Of a DNA stretch of 47,550 bases, positions 19,171 to 27,086 are shown in pieces. The notes beneath the pieces are model-generated. The model saw nothing but the letters and a program-made list of their open reading frames with translations. It was not told the origin of the DNA and ran no database searches. The position numbers and the translations under genes were made by a program. How positions within the stretch are numbered: position 1 is the first letter of the stretch; every line of letters starts with the position of its first letter. Where the stretch lies: the NCBI GenBank assembly GCA_020433455.1, contig JAGRCP010000074.1, positions 1 to 47,550 on the forward strand. The letters run 5' to 3'. Source of the DNA: Caldilineaceae bacterium (GTDB lineage: Bacteria > Chloroflexota > Anaerolineae > Caldilineales > Caldilineaceae).

Positions 19171-21230
19171 AGCAGCCAATCCTCATCGGCGGCCGCGGCG
19201 GAGCGATCGATGTAGCCGTCAACCAATTCCGCCAGCATCACCGGCTTGTTGTGCGCGTTAAAGTCCATGACAAACTGGACGAAGTTCTCATGCTTATCTA
19301 AAATCGAGAGCGCACCTCGGCGTTGAATATATTCGCGAATGTGGCGCTCTTCAAAGCCGGATAACCCCGTGGCTGCGATGGAGCCGGTCAGGGCTGCGGC
19401 AAAGCCGGGATCGACGCGCCCGGCCAGCACCACCACCACATTCGACAAACGATCGTCGTGAATGCGCTGCAGGAGTTCCTTTTCAATCCACGCGCGGGCT
19501 TCCGGCTGGATCCGCTCCAGGCTGTCGAAGAGGAAGACCGCACGCCGATCCGCTGACTGACGCCTGACGCAGTCAAAAAAGACATCGTTGATCCGTGCGT
19601 CGATCAGGGCCTTGATGCGCTCATTCTCCGCCTGGATAAGCTCGTAGCGATCCAATACCGGGGCGGCCCCACTGTCGGTCGCTGCCTGGACGCGATGGAC
19701 GGAAACGCGCCCGCCGGTCACCTCGTTGATGACCTGGGTGAGGGGTCGATAGTGCTGCTCCCCCAGGATATCCCGCGCGCGGCGCACGATATCCAGCGTA
19801 TCGCGCCCGATGGCGTCCTTGAAGTCGAAGACGACTGCCCCATGTTGGCGGCGGCGGGACTCATGGGCCATGCGCTGGATGAGCCAGGTTTTGCCCATGC
19901 CTTCGGGCGCGGTAATCAGCATGACGCGCTTATTTACCTCGCCGGCCAGCATCTTCTGAAACCCCCGGTAGGTACGCTCGCGGTTGACAAACCAATCTAC
20001 GTACTTTTCGGTGGGCAGAGGCAACGCGTCGCCATTCTCCGGGATCGATGACTGGGCTGCGCGCTGGTCGGTTATGGCGTCAAGTGACGCCGGCGCCGGA
20101 CGCGCAGGCGCGGTCATGCCGACAGGGGGCGTAAAGAGCCGACCGTCGCCGCTGCGCAGGTAGAGAACGGGCGTGACCCATTCTATGGGATTGCCCGCGA
20201 AATAGACGGCATTGCGCGCTTCCGCCAGGGCCGCATCCACGGGATAATAGTCGGCCAGGGCGGCATAAAATTCGGCGGAAAACTGAAGTGCGGCCTCATC
20301 GGTGATGGGGTGGGCCATGGCCAAAACGGCCGGAAGGCGACGGCGAATGAGCGATTGGGCCACGCCGCTGAAGGCGTAGCGAAGGTCGCCCTGCGCGCCC
20401 TGGCAAGCGTTAAGTACGGCCAGGCGCAACGGCCCATAATCAGCCAGCAAATCGCCCAGCCGGCGTTCATTTACCCTGCGTGCGGAGCCGTTTTCATTTT
20501 CAAAAACCAGCGCCCCCTCGCCGCTTGTCGGATCGAATTCACCGTGACCGATAAAATGGAGCAGGTGAACCTGACCCTTGCGTAGGCGATTCTGGAGCGC
20601 GCTGAGCGTAGGCGGGTCCAGAACGTCGATTTCGACGCGTCCGGCTTCGCGCAGGGACGCCAACGCCGCGGTAAGCTGCGTGAGTTCGCCCGCAACATCC
20701 AACGCAGGCAAATCGTCCGGCGCAGGAGCGACGATCAAGATGGTGAGCGTGCCGGACGTCTCCAGAGACGCGACAGCGCCCGGCGCTTCCAAATGCCGCA
20801 CCACGGCCGTCGCTCGGGAACGGGCCAGGGAGTCCTCGGTCAGGGGATCCCGGAGAATCTCCCAAGGCCAAAGCGCGACCTCGGGCACGTCGGTCAGGCG
20901 CAGACGCAGGCGCAACCTCTTGCCCTGTTTGCCGCTGTGTATGATGGCGGCCTGCCAAAGGCGCAACACATCGCCGGCAAATACCCGCGTAAAAAGGGCC
21001 TGTCCCAGATCCTGAACCGCCGCCTCTATCTCCCCGACTGCCGCGCTTTCACCGGCTGCCAGCAATTCGGCGAACGCGGCGTCAAATGCCGCTGCCTCGA
21101 ACCATGCATCCGCTTGTCCTTCCGGCGAATCCACGACCAGCGCGCGCAGGCCATCATCCTCGCGCTGAAGGCGGAGGACAAAATCCATATATTCAGGAAT
21201 TGATGCAGGGGGCGGCTGGTTGTGGGGCAT
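19167..21230 (-). CDS. CHAT-domain protease fused to a STAND-type NTPase
   Basis: 687 aa. After an N-terminal alpha/beta region (1-125) comes a CHAT (caspase HetF-associated) domain, about 130-400, with both catalytic residues: His229 in FIGHGEF and Cys276 in LNACQGA, followed by the family's A-M--P-I-T-D-E-A segment and YYPVDAALAEARNAVYF. A linker leads to a P-loop NTPase (~425-687): WFVNRERTYRGFQKML, Walker A APEGMGKTW (Lys447), Walker B AVFLFDSLE (~565) and GFEERHIREYIQRRG. It stops right after the NTPase; the winged helix and TPRs expected next are in the following gene, joined by ATGA. The ATG at 21230 fits the promoter at 21271-21299; the frame continues upstream but beyond that promoter. 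Known CHAT proteins are caspase-like proteases in prokaryotic defence and signalling; the trigger and substrate here are unknown. Confidence 0.88.
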   Translation of the reverse strand: MPHNQPPPASIPEYMDFVLRLQREDDGLRALVVDSPEGQADAWFEAAAFDAAFAELLAAGESAAVGEIEAAVQDLGQALFTRVFAGDVLRLWQAAIIHSGKQGKRLRLRLRLTDVPEVALWPWEILRDPLTEDSLARSRATAVVRHLEAPGAVASLETSGTLTILIVAPAPDDLPALDVAGELTQLTAALASLREAGRVEIDVLDPPTLSALQNRLRKGQVHLLHFIGHGEFDPTSGEGALVFENENGSARRVNERRLGDLLADYGPLRLAVLNACQGAQGDLRYAFSGVAQSLIRRRLPAVLAMAHPITDEAALQFSAEFYAALADYYPVDAALAEARNAVYFAGNPIEWVTPVLYLRSGDGRLFTPPVGMTAPARPAPASLDAITDQRAAQSSIPENGDALPLPTEKYVDWFVNRERTYRGFQKMLAGEVNKRVMLITAPEGMGKTWLIQRMAHESRRRQHGAVVFDFKDAIGRDTLDIVRRARDILGEQHYRPLTQVINEVTGGRVSVHRVQAATDSGAAPVLDRYELIQAENERIKALIDARINDVFFDCVRRQSADRRAVFLFDSLERIQPEARAWIEKELLQRIHDDRLSNVVVVLAGRVDPGFAAALTGSIAATGLSGFEERHIREYIQRRGALSILDKHENFVQFVMDFNAHNKPVMLAELVDGYIDRSAAAADEDWLL

Positions 21231-21270
21231 GCAGCAATCGTCCGTCTCTCTCCAGATAATCAATGCTTTC

Positions 21271-21299
21271 ATTGTAGACGGCGGGATGCAAGTTGTAAA
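21271..21299 (-). promoter_or_regulatory. Predicted sigma70 promoter of the CHAT operon
   Basis: On the minus strand: -35 TTTACA (21294-21299), 17-base spacer, -10 TACAAT (21271-21276), giving a transcript start near 21264 and a leader of about 35 bases to the ATG at 21230. The divergent gap is 362 bases (21231-21592); no gene, tRNA or clear promoter for the plus-strand neighbour was found in the rest. Confidence 0.65.
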
Positions 21300-21592
21300 C
21301 AGAGAATTTACCCTCGCCGTGCATCGGTGAAAACGGAGACAAACGCGCCTCGTTTTTGGGCAAGCCCTGCTTATGGGGCTATGATAGGCAGTGGTTGTTT
21401 TCACCGGATGCAGGTAGAGACGGCGGAACAATATCGTGACTCCCGACCAACAATTCAATGGTAAGCTGATTGGCCGGGATCCGGACATTCTCCGACTATG
21501 CGCTCTCTGAGCGACCAGCAATTTATCTTCTCTCTTCTACCATTTGCAGCGAGCAGGTTAACGCCTGCATAGCCTACTGTGGAGTACATCCT

Positions 21593-23422
21593 ATGAGTAC
21601 ACTCACCTCAAATGATGCGTCACATGACGTGCGCGAAACGGCCGAAGACCAGGCGATGGGCCAGAAGGCGGGACAGGAAACGCCCCAACCCCGGAACCCG
21701 AATCGGGCGCAGTTGGATTCTTACGTTCAGACGCTGCAACAGCAGAAGGACATCTGGGCCAATCTGGAATTGCCGGAAAAATTCCATCACATCATGGAGA
21801 TGCGCCGCAAGCTGAAGGAAGTGGCCGAACGCTGGGTCTATCTCGCTGCCGAAGCCAAAGGGCTGACGCCCGACTCGCCCTTATTGGGCGAGGAGTGGGC
21901 GGGCGGCCCCTGGACCTTGGCCCACGGACTGAATCGCTATGCCGAAACTTTTTACGCATTGGAGCACGGCGACGATCTGCTGAAGAATGCAGGCGATATC
22001 CGCGTCCACAAGAACGGACAGCTCATCGTAGAGGTGGCGCCGGTCAATTTTTACGAGGAAATTTTCCTCAACGGCGTACGGGCGGAACTGTGGATGGAGC
22101 CGGGGATTACGCGTGACAACGTAAGCGAGAACATGGCTCATTTCTATCGCAATCCCGCGCCCGAGGGAAAAGTCGCGCTGGTGTTGGGCGCGGGGAACGT
22201 GGCCGGCATCGCCCCCCTGGACGTGCTCCACAAGCTGCTGGCGGAGGGGCAGGTTGTCCTGCTCAAGCTCAATCCGGTCAACGATTATCTGCTGCCGGTC
22301 ATAGAAGAGCTGTTCGAGTCGCTCATTTCCTACGGGTTTGTTCGCATCGTTACCGGCGATGCGGATGTGGGCGCGTATCTCACCGAACATCCGGGCATCG
22401 ATACCATCCACATGACGGGCAGCTCCCACACCTATGACGCCATCGTCTTCGGCACGGGCGAAGAGGGCGAGCAGCGCAAAGCCGCGGGGACGCCGCGCCT
22501 GGATAAGCCCGTCACCGCTGAATTGGGCAACGTCAGCCCGACTATCGTATTGCCGGGCGACTGGAGCGACGCGGACATACGCTTCCAGGCCGAAAATATC
22601 GTCACCCAGAAGCTCCAAAACGGCGGCTTTAACTGCGTCGCCTCCCAGGTGCTGATCCTGCCCGCCAATTGGGAAAAGACGCCTTACCTGTTGGGCGAGA
22701 TTCGCGGCCTTTTGCGGACCGTGCCCCAGCGTCCTTCCTACTACCCCGGGGCGATAGACCGGGCGCAACGCTTCTCCGCATCCCACGGTCGGGTTGAAAC
22801 CATCGGCAATCCTGACGAAGGCGTTTCTCATCGGGTGCTCATCACGGAAGTCGATCCGGAGGACAAGGAAGCGCTTATCTTCTGCGATGAAGCGTTTTCC
22901 ACCGTGCTCGCCCAGACCAGTCTGCCCGGTGACGATGCGACCGAATTTTTCCAAAACGCCATCAATTTCGCCAACGATACGCTATACGGCACCCTAGGGG
23001 CCAACATCATTGTCGATCCCAAAACCCTCCAGCAAATGGGGCACGTCTTTGACAATATGCTGGCCGACCTTCGCTACGGAGCCATCGGCGTGAATATCTG
23101 GATTGGCGGCGCGTTTTCCCTGACCCAGACGGCATGGGGAGCCTATCCCGGCCACACGCCCGATGACATTCAGAGCGGTACGGGGAAGGTCCACAATGCC
23201 TTCCTCTTTGATGCGCCGCAGAAGACAGTCGTGTACGCGCCTTTCCGCCCCTTCCCGCGCAACCTGCTCCACAGGGAGCGATCCGTTCTGCCCAAGCCGC
23301 CCTGGTTCGTCACCAATAAGACCTCAGCCGAAACCTTCCGTCGGCTGACTTACTTTGAACTCGATCCGAATCCGCGGCACTTGCCGGGCGTCGTCTTTTC
23401 GGCCATGCGCGGCGCGCTATGA
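21593..23422 (+). CDS. Divergent aldehyde dehydrogenase superfamily protein
   Basis: NAD(P)-linked aldehyde dehydrogenase fold, 609 aa, longer than the usual ~480-500 because of a ~110-residue N-terminal helical extension rich in charged residues. Superfamily landmarks: [28 protein letters not shown] (cofactor region), [13 protein letters not shown] (~281), [17 protein letters not shown] with Glu310, and [15 protein letters not shown] with the catalytic Cys348. A C-terminal extension ([30 protein letters not shown]) is also unusual. The ATG at 21593 has GGAG 8 bases upstream. It ends 70 bases before malate synthase, on the same strand. Substrate is unknown; glyoxylate or a related 2-carbon aldehyde would suit the neighbour, but that is only a suggestion. 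Confidence 0.82.
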   Translation: MSTLTSNDASHDVRETAEDQAMGQKAGQETPQPRNPNRAQLDSYVQTLQQQKDIWANLELPEKFHHIMEMRRKLKEVAERWVYLAAEAKGLTPDSPLLGEEWAGGPWTLAHGLNRYAETFYALEHGDDLLKNAGDIRVHKNGQLIVEVAPVNFYEEIFLNGVRAELWMEPGITRDNVSENMAHFYRNPAPEGKVALVLGAGNVAGIAPLDVLHKLLAEGQVVLLKLNPVNDYLLPVIEELFESLISYGFVRIVTGDADVGAYLTEHPGIDTIHMTGSSHTYDAIVFGTGEEGEQRKAAGTPRLDKPVTAELGNVSPTIVLPGDWSDADIRFQAENIVTQKLQNGGFNCVASQVLILPANWEKTPYLLGEIRGLLRTVPQRPSYYPGAIDRAQRFSASHGRVETIGNPDEGVSHRVLITEVDPEDKEALIFCDEAFSTVLAQTSLPGDDATEFFQNAINFANDTLYGTLGANIIVDPKTLQQMGHVFDNMLADLRYGAIGVNIWIGGAFSLTQTAWGAYPGHTPDDIQSGTGKVHNAFLFDAPQKTVVYAPFRPFPRNLLHRERSVLPKPPWFVTNKTSAETFRRLTYFELDPNPRHLPGVVFSAMRGAL

Positions 23423-23452
23423 TTACGTATTCGCCTGTTGCAACCTTATATT
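23423..23452 (+). promoter_or_regulatory. Possible promoter of malate synthase
   Basis: TTACGT (23423-23428) and TATATT (23447-23452) are 18 bases apart in the 70-base gap before malate synthase. The -35 match is weak, so the gene may instead be transcribed from upstream of the aldehyde dehydrogenase gene. Confidence 0.35.
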
Positions 23453-23492
23453 TTACCCACCCACCATTCATGCTTTATCACAGGAGGAACCC

Positions 23493-25076
23493 GTGACTGA
23501 ATCTTTACCTGCCGGCGTGGAAATTGTCGGCCCAGTTAGCGAACAGGTAGAGGAAGTCCTGACGTATGATGCCCTGGCCTTCGTGGCCGATTTGCACCGT
23601 GCGCTCAATCCCCGTCGCCAGGAATTGCTGGCCGCGCGGACGGAACGCCAGACCGCCATGGACAACGGCCTGACGCCCGGCTTTTTGGAAGAGACGGCCG
23701 CTATCCGCGCCGGAGACTGGCAGGTTGCGCCCACGCCTGCGGACCTCAACGATCGACGCGTGGAAATCACCGGCCCCACAGAACGCAAGATGATGATCAA
23801 TGCGCTCAACTCGGGCGCCAAGGTCTTTATGGCCGACTTTGAAGACGCCCTCTCGCCCACGTGGGAAAATGTTATTGCCGGCCAAATCAACTGTAGCGAC
23901 GCCATCCGCCGCACCATCGAATTTCAAAATCCCGACGGCAAGACCTACACGCTGAATGAGGAAATCGCCACCCTGCTGGTGCGGCCCCGGGGCTGGCACC
24001 TCAATGAAAAGAACGTGCTGGTAGACGATGAGGAGATTTCCGGCAGCCTCTTCGACTTTGGCCTCTACATGTTCCGCAACGGGGCCGAACTGTTGGCTCG
24101 AGGCAGCGGGCCCTACTTCTACCTGCCCAAGCTGGAGAGCCACCTGGAAGCGCGCCTGTGGAATGATGCGTTCGTCATGGCCCAGGACAAACTGGGCATT
24201 CCCCAAGGCAGCATCCGGGCGACGGTGCTGGTGGAAACGATTCTGGGCGCGCTGGAGATGGAGGAGATCCTCTACGAAATTCGGGATCACGCGGCGGGAC
24301 TGAATGCAGGCCGCTGGGATTACATCTTCAGCGCCATCAAAAAATTCGCCCGCAGCGAAGAGATGATCTTGCCCGACCGCGCACAGGTCACCATGACCGT
24401 GCCCTTCATGCGCGCGTATACGGAATTGATGGTCCGCACGTGTCACCAGCGGGGCGCGCACGCCATCGGCGGCATGGCGGCCTTCATTCCCAATCGCCGG
24501 GATCCGGAAGTAACCGAGATCGCCCTGGCCAAGGTGCGGGAAGACAAGCTGCGGGAGTTCGGCGACGGCTGCGACGGGACCTGGGTTGCGCACCCGGATC
24601 TGGTACCCACCGTATTGGAGGTCGCCGACAAGTTCTTCGGCGACAAGCCGAATCAGAAGGAGCGCATGCGGGAAGACGTGAGCGTGGAGGCCGGCGAGAT
24701 CACGGACGTGGGCGTCCCTGGCGGCACGATTACCGAGGCGGGGCTGCGCACCAATGTGAACGTCGCGCTCCAGTACATCAACTCATGGCTCAACGGCAAC
24801 GGCGCTGCCGCCATTCACAATCTCATGGAAGACGCGGCCACGGCGGAAATTTCCCGCTCTCAGATATGGCAATGGATTCACCATAACGCAGCGCTGGATG
24901 ACGGCCGCCCTGTGACCCGGGAACTTTATCAGCAGATCATGGCTGAAGAACTGGACAGACTGGGCGGGCGGGAAACGTCGCGTTACGCGGATGCGGCTGC
25001 GCTCATGGACCTGCTCTGCCTGAGCGATGAGTTCATCGATTTTTTGACTTTGCCGGCCTATAATTATCTGGATTAA
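23493..25076 (+). CDS. aceB: Malate synthase A
   Basis: Condenses glyoxylate with acetyl-CoA to malate in the glyoxylate bypass. 527 aa, the normal size of the A-type enzyme. Signature regions: [17 protein letters not shown] (~108), [15 protein letters not shown] with the catalytic Arg, [53 protein letters not shown] with the metal-binding Glu and Asp, and [18 protein letters not shown] near the C-terminus with the catalytic Asp. The GTG at 23493 follows AGGAGG with 5-base spacing. Isocitrate lyase is not in the window, so the glyoxylate could come from elsewhere. A strong terminator follows. Confidence 0.95.
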   Translation: MTESLPAGVEIVGPVSEQVEEVLTYDALAFVADLHRALNPRRQELLAARTERQTAMDNGLTPGFLEETAAIRAGDWQVAPTPADLNDRRVEITGPTERKMMINALNSGAKVFMADFEDALSPTWENVIAGQINCSDAIRRTIEFQNPDGKTYTLNEEIATLLVRPRGWHLNEKNVLVDDEEISGSLFDFGLYMFRNGAELLARGSGPYFYLPKLESHLEARLWNDAFVMAQDKLGIPQGSIRATVLVETILGALEMEEILYEIRDHAAGLNAGRWDYIFSAIKKFARSEEMILPDRAQVTMTVPFMRAYTELMVRTCHQRGAHAIGGMAAFIPNRRDPEVTEIALAKVREDKLREFGDGCDGTWVAHPDLVPTVLEVADKFFGDKPNQKERMREDVSVEAGEITDVGVPGGTITEAGLRTNVNVALQYINSWLNGNGAAAIHNLMEDAATAEISRSQIWQWIHHNAALDDGRPVTRELYQQIMAEELDRLGGRETSRYADAAALMDLLCLSDEFIDFLTLPAYNYLD

Positions 25077-25091
25077 CGAGCACACAAAACA

Positions 25092-25129
25092 AAAAAGGGC
25101 CGGGCTTCCTGGGAAGCCCGGCCCTTTTT
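25092..25129. terminator. Bidirectional terminator between malate synthase and rsfS
   Basis: Perfect inverted repeat AAAAAGGGCCGGGCTTCC (25092-25109) with its complement (25112-25129), flanked by A-run and U-run on both strands. It serves the convergent genes malate synthase (ends 25076) and rsfS (ends 25143). Confidence 0.92.
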
Positions 25130-25142
25130 ATTTCGATAGCGG

Positions 25143-25496
25143 TTAAAAAACCTTCACCACTACATTCCCCTTGTTCCACAGCCCTTCCAGATCATAGTGC
25201 TCGCGCATGGCGGCCGTGAAAAGGTGTACGATAACGTCGCCATAGTCGAGCACGGCCCAGCCGCCGTTGTTTTGGCTGACGCCGTCCAGATGCAGCGGAC
25301 GAATATTCTGTTCGAGCTTGAGCTTTTCCAGCAGGTCGTTCTCGATGGCAGTCGCCTGCCGTTCGTTATTGACCGTGGCAATGATGAAGTAATCGGCCAG
25401 CGAGGAAAATTCGCGGATATCGAGCAGGACAATGTCCGAAGCCTGCTTGTCCTCGACGAGATCAATGATGCGTCGAGCGAGAGAAATGCTGTCCAG
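25143..25496 (-). CDS. rsfS: Ribosomal silencing factor, apparent CTG start
   Basis: RsfS/YbeB family: binds ribosomal protein uL14 and blocks subunit joining, lowering translation in starvation. 117 aa. The family core is clear: IIDLVEDKQASDIVLLDIREFSSLADYFIIAT, then LHLDGVSQNNGGWAVLDYGDVIVHLF and a C-terminal REHYDLEGLW. The frame has no ATG, GTG or TTG between its upstream stop (TAG just before 25560) and the conserved core. AGGAGG lies exactly 5 bases before a CTG at 25494-25496, which gives the usual family N-terminus (LDSISLARRIIDLVEDK). I therefore take CTG as the start; an ATT 9 bases later is the alternative. The predicted promoter at 25546-25574 fits. Downstream neighbours in other bacteria (nadD, yqeK) are absent. 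Confidence 0.88.
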   Translation of the reverse strand: MDSISLARRIIDLVEDKQASDIVLLDIREFSSLADYFIIATVNNERQATAIENDLLEKLKLEQNIRPLHLDGVSQNNGGWAVLDYGDVIVHLFTAAMREHYDLEGLWNKGNVVVKVF

Positions 25497-25545
25497 AAGG
25501 GCCTCCTGTGGAATACGGATACGCTTACCAACGATTGATAAGAGC

Positions 25546-25574
25546 AGTCTAACACAAATCTACGCGCTTCTCAA
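25546..25574 (-). promoter_or_regulatory. Predicted rsfS promoter
   Basis: On the minus strand: -35 TTGAGA (25569-25574), 17-base spacer, -10 TAGACT (25546-25551). The transcript would start near 25539, giving a ~43-base leader to the CTG start. The remaining gap to the permease gene (25575-25775) holds no gene or clear signal. Confidence 0.5.
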
Positions 25575-25775
25575 CCATTTTGGGCTGTTCTTTTCCCAGT
25601 CTTCTTCTCCCCGCCAGGGAGCATCTGCGCCAGGAGCGGAGCCGCCCCACACGGGAAACGTACCCGCAACTTGCCAAGCAGGCGGGAATGGCTGAAACTT
25701 TCCCTGTTCACCAACGATATCCAGACGTTGCGCCGACAGCCGGACGCAACTTGCAGAAAGGAAACCCGATCCGCC

Positions 25776-27086
25776 ATGGCCAAGCAAGTCAATCACAAAG
25801 ACCAAGTCAGCTTTTTAGGCGCGGTCGCCATCGGCATCGGCGGCATGGTAGGCGGCGGGATTTTCGCTGTGCTCGGTTTAGCGGCGGTTCTGGCCGGGGG
25901 CGCAACGCCGATTGCGTTCCTGATTGCGGGACTCGTGGCCCTGCTGACCGCCTACTCCTATGCGAAGCTTTCCGTTACCTATCCCAATAACGGGGGCACC
26001 ATCATTTTTATTGACAAGGCTTTTCACCGGAATTGGTATACCGGCGTTGTCAACAACTTGCTCTGGATTGGCTATATCGTGACCCTGGCGCTCTATACTG
26101 TCGCCTTTGGGAATTACGCAGCCACCTTTCTCCCCCAAAGCGCCCAGACGCCGTTGATCAATCACATGTTGATTAGCGTGGGCATTCTTTTCCCAACTCT
26201 GCTCAATCTGCTGAGCGCGGCGATTGTCAGCAAAACGGAAACCTACGTAGTCGCCATTAAGCTCGCCATTCTTGCATTGGTCATTGCCTTTGGATTGGGG
26301 GGCGTCGATACCGCACGCCTACAGCCGTCTACATGGGAGGCGCCGCTGCAAATCATCGGGGCCGGCATGATCATCTTCGTCGCGTTTGAGGGGTTCGAGT
26401 TGATTGCCAATACAGCGGCGACGGTTCGGAACTACAAGGTAACGCTGCCCAGGGCCTACTATTCTTCCGTGCTCTTCGTGATAGTGCTCTATGTTCTGAT
26501 CGCAATTGTTGTCGTGGGCTCTTTGCCCGCGGACAAAATTGCGGCCGCCCAGGACTTTGCATTGGCTGAAGCGGCAAAACCGTCTCTGGGCCAATTGGGC
26601 TTTTCGCTGGTGGGGATTGCAGCCGTTTTAGCCACTCTGTCCGCCATCAACTCCACTCTCTACGGCTCGGCGCGCCTCAGCTATGCCATTGCCACAGAGG
26701 GAGAACTGCCCGCGGCCCTGGAACGAAAGGTCTGGAATCAGCCCGTGGGTCTGTTGATTACAGCCGGAACCGCGCTGCTGCTGGCGAACACGGCTGACCT
26801 GTCCAGCATTTCAACCATGGGCAGCGCAAGTTTTCTCATCATCTTTGCGCTGGTCAATCTCGCCAATTTCGTAAAAGCGCCGGAGACAGGCAGCAGCAGG
26901 CTGATTGCCCTGGCCGGCGTTCTGGCCTGTTCTGCTGCACTCGCGGTTCTTCTTATCCATACAGCCGACCAAAACCCCGCTCAACTTTGGGGATTGGCCG
27001 GTCTGGCGGGCTCGGCCTTTGCCGTTGAAATTATCTACGTTCTGTTCCTCAAAAAAGATGATCAGAAGGAACGGATACGGAGTTAG
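25776..27086 (+). CDS. Amino acid permease, APC superfamily
   Basis: Secondary transporter, 436 aa, with about 12 membrane spans. The first span has the APC signature [17 protein letters not shown], with the unwound glycine-rich stretch that binds the substrate amino group. The sixth span region reads [26 protein letters not shown] and is followed by the family's [27 protein letters not shown]. The helix-8 region reads [31 protein letters not shown]. The ATG at 25776 begins [21 protein letters not shown] lies somewhat far upstream (13 bases), so the start is good but not certain. Substrate not predictable. Its stop overlaps the stop of the convergent glycyl-tRNA synthetase gene. Confidence 0.9.
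   Translation: MAKQVNHKDQVSFLGAVAIGIGGMVGGGIFAVLGLAAVLAGGATPIAFLIAGLVALLTAYSYAKLSVTYPNNGGTIIFIDKAFHRNWYTGVVNNLLWIGYIVTLALYTVAFGNYAATFLPQSAQTPLINHMLISVGILFPTLLNLLSAAIVSKTETYVVAIKLAILALVIAFGLGGVDTARLQPSTWEAPLQIIGAGMIIFVAFEGFELIANTAATVRNYKVTLPRAYYSSVLFVIVLYVLIAIVVVGSLPADKIAAAQDFALAEAAKPSLGQLGFSLVGIAAVLATLSAINSTLYGSARLSYAIATEGELPAALERKVWNQPVGLLITAGTALLLANTADLSSISTMGSASFLIIFALVNLANFVKAPETGSSRLIALAGVLACSAALAVLLIHTADQNPAQLWGLAGLAGSAFAVEIIYVLFLKKDDQKERIRS

Noticed and set aside
19167-21230. Craspase (type III-E CRISPR TPR-CHAT) component
   Set aside because: That protein has TPR and CHAT in one chain beside gRAMP/Cas7-11; here CHAT is fused to an NTPase and no cas gene is present.
25160-25555. 131-codon minus-strand frame overlapping rsfS
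   Set aside because: It begins with a standard start but translates to Ser/Arg-rich sequence without similarity; the other minus frame gives a complete RsfS protein.
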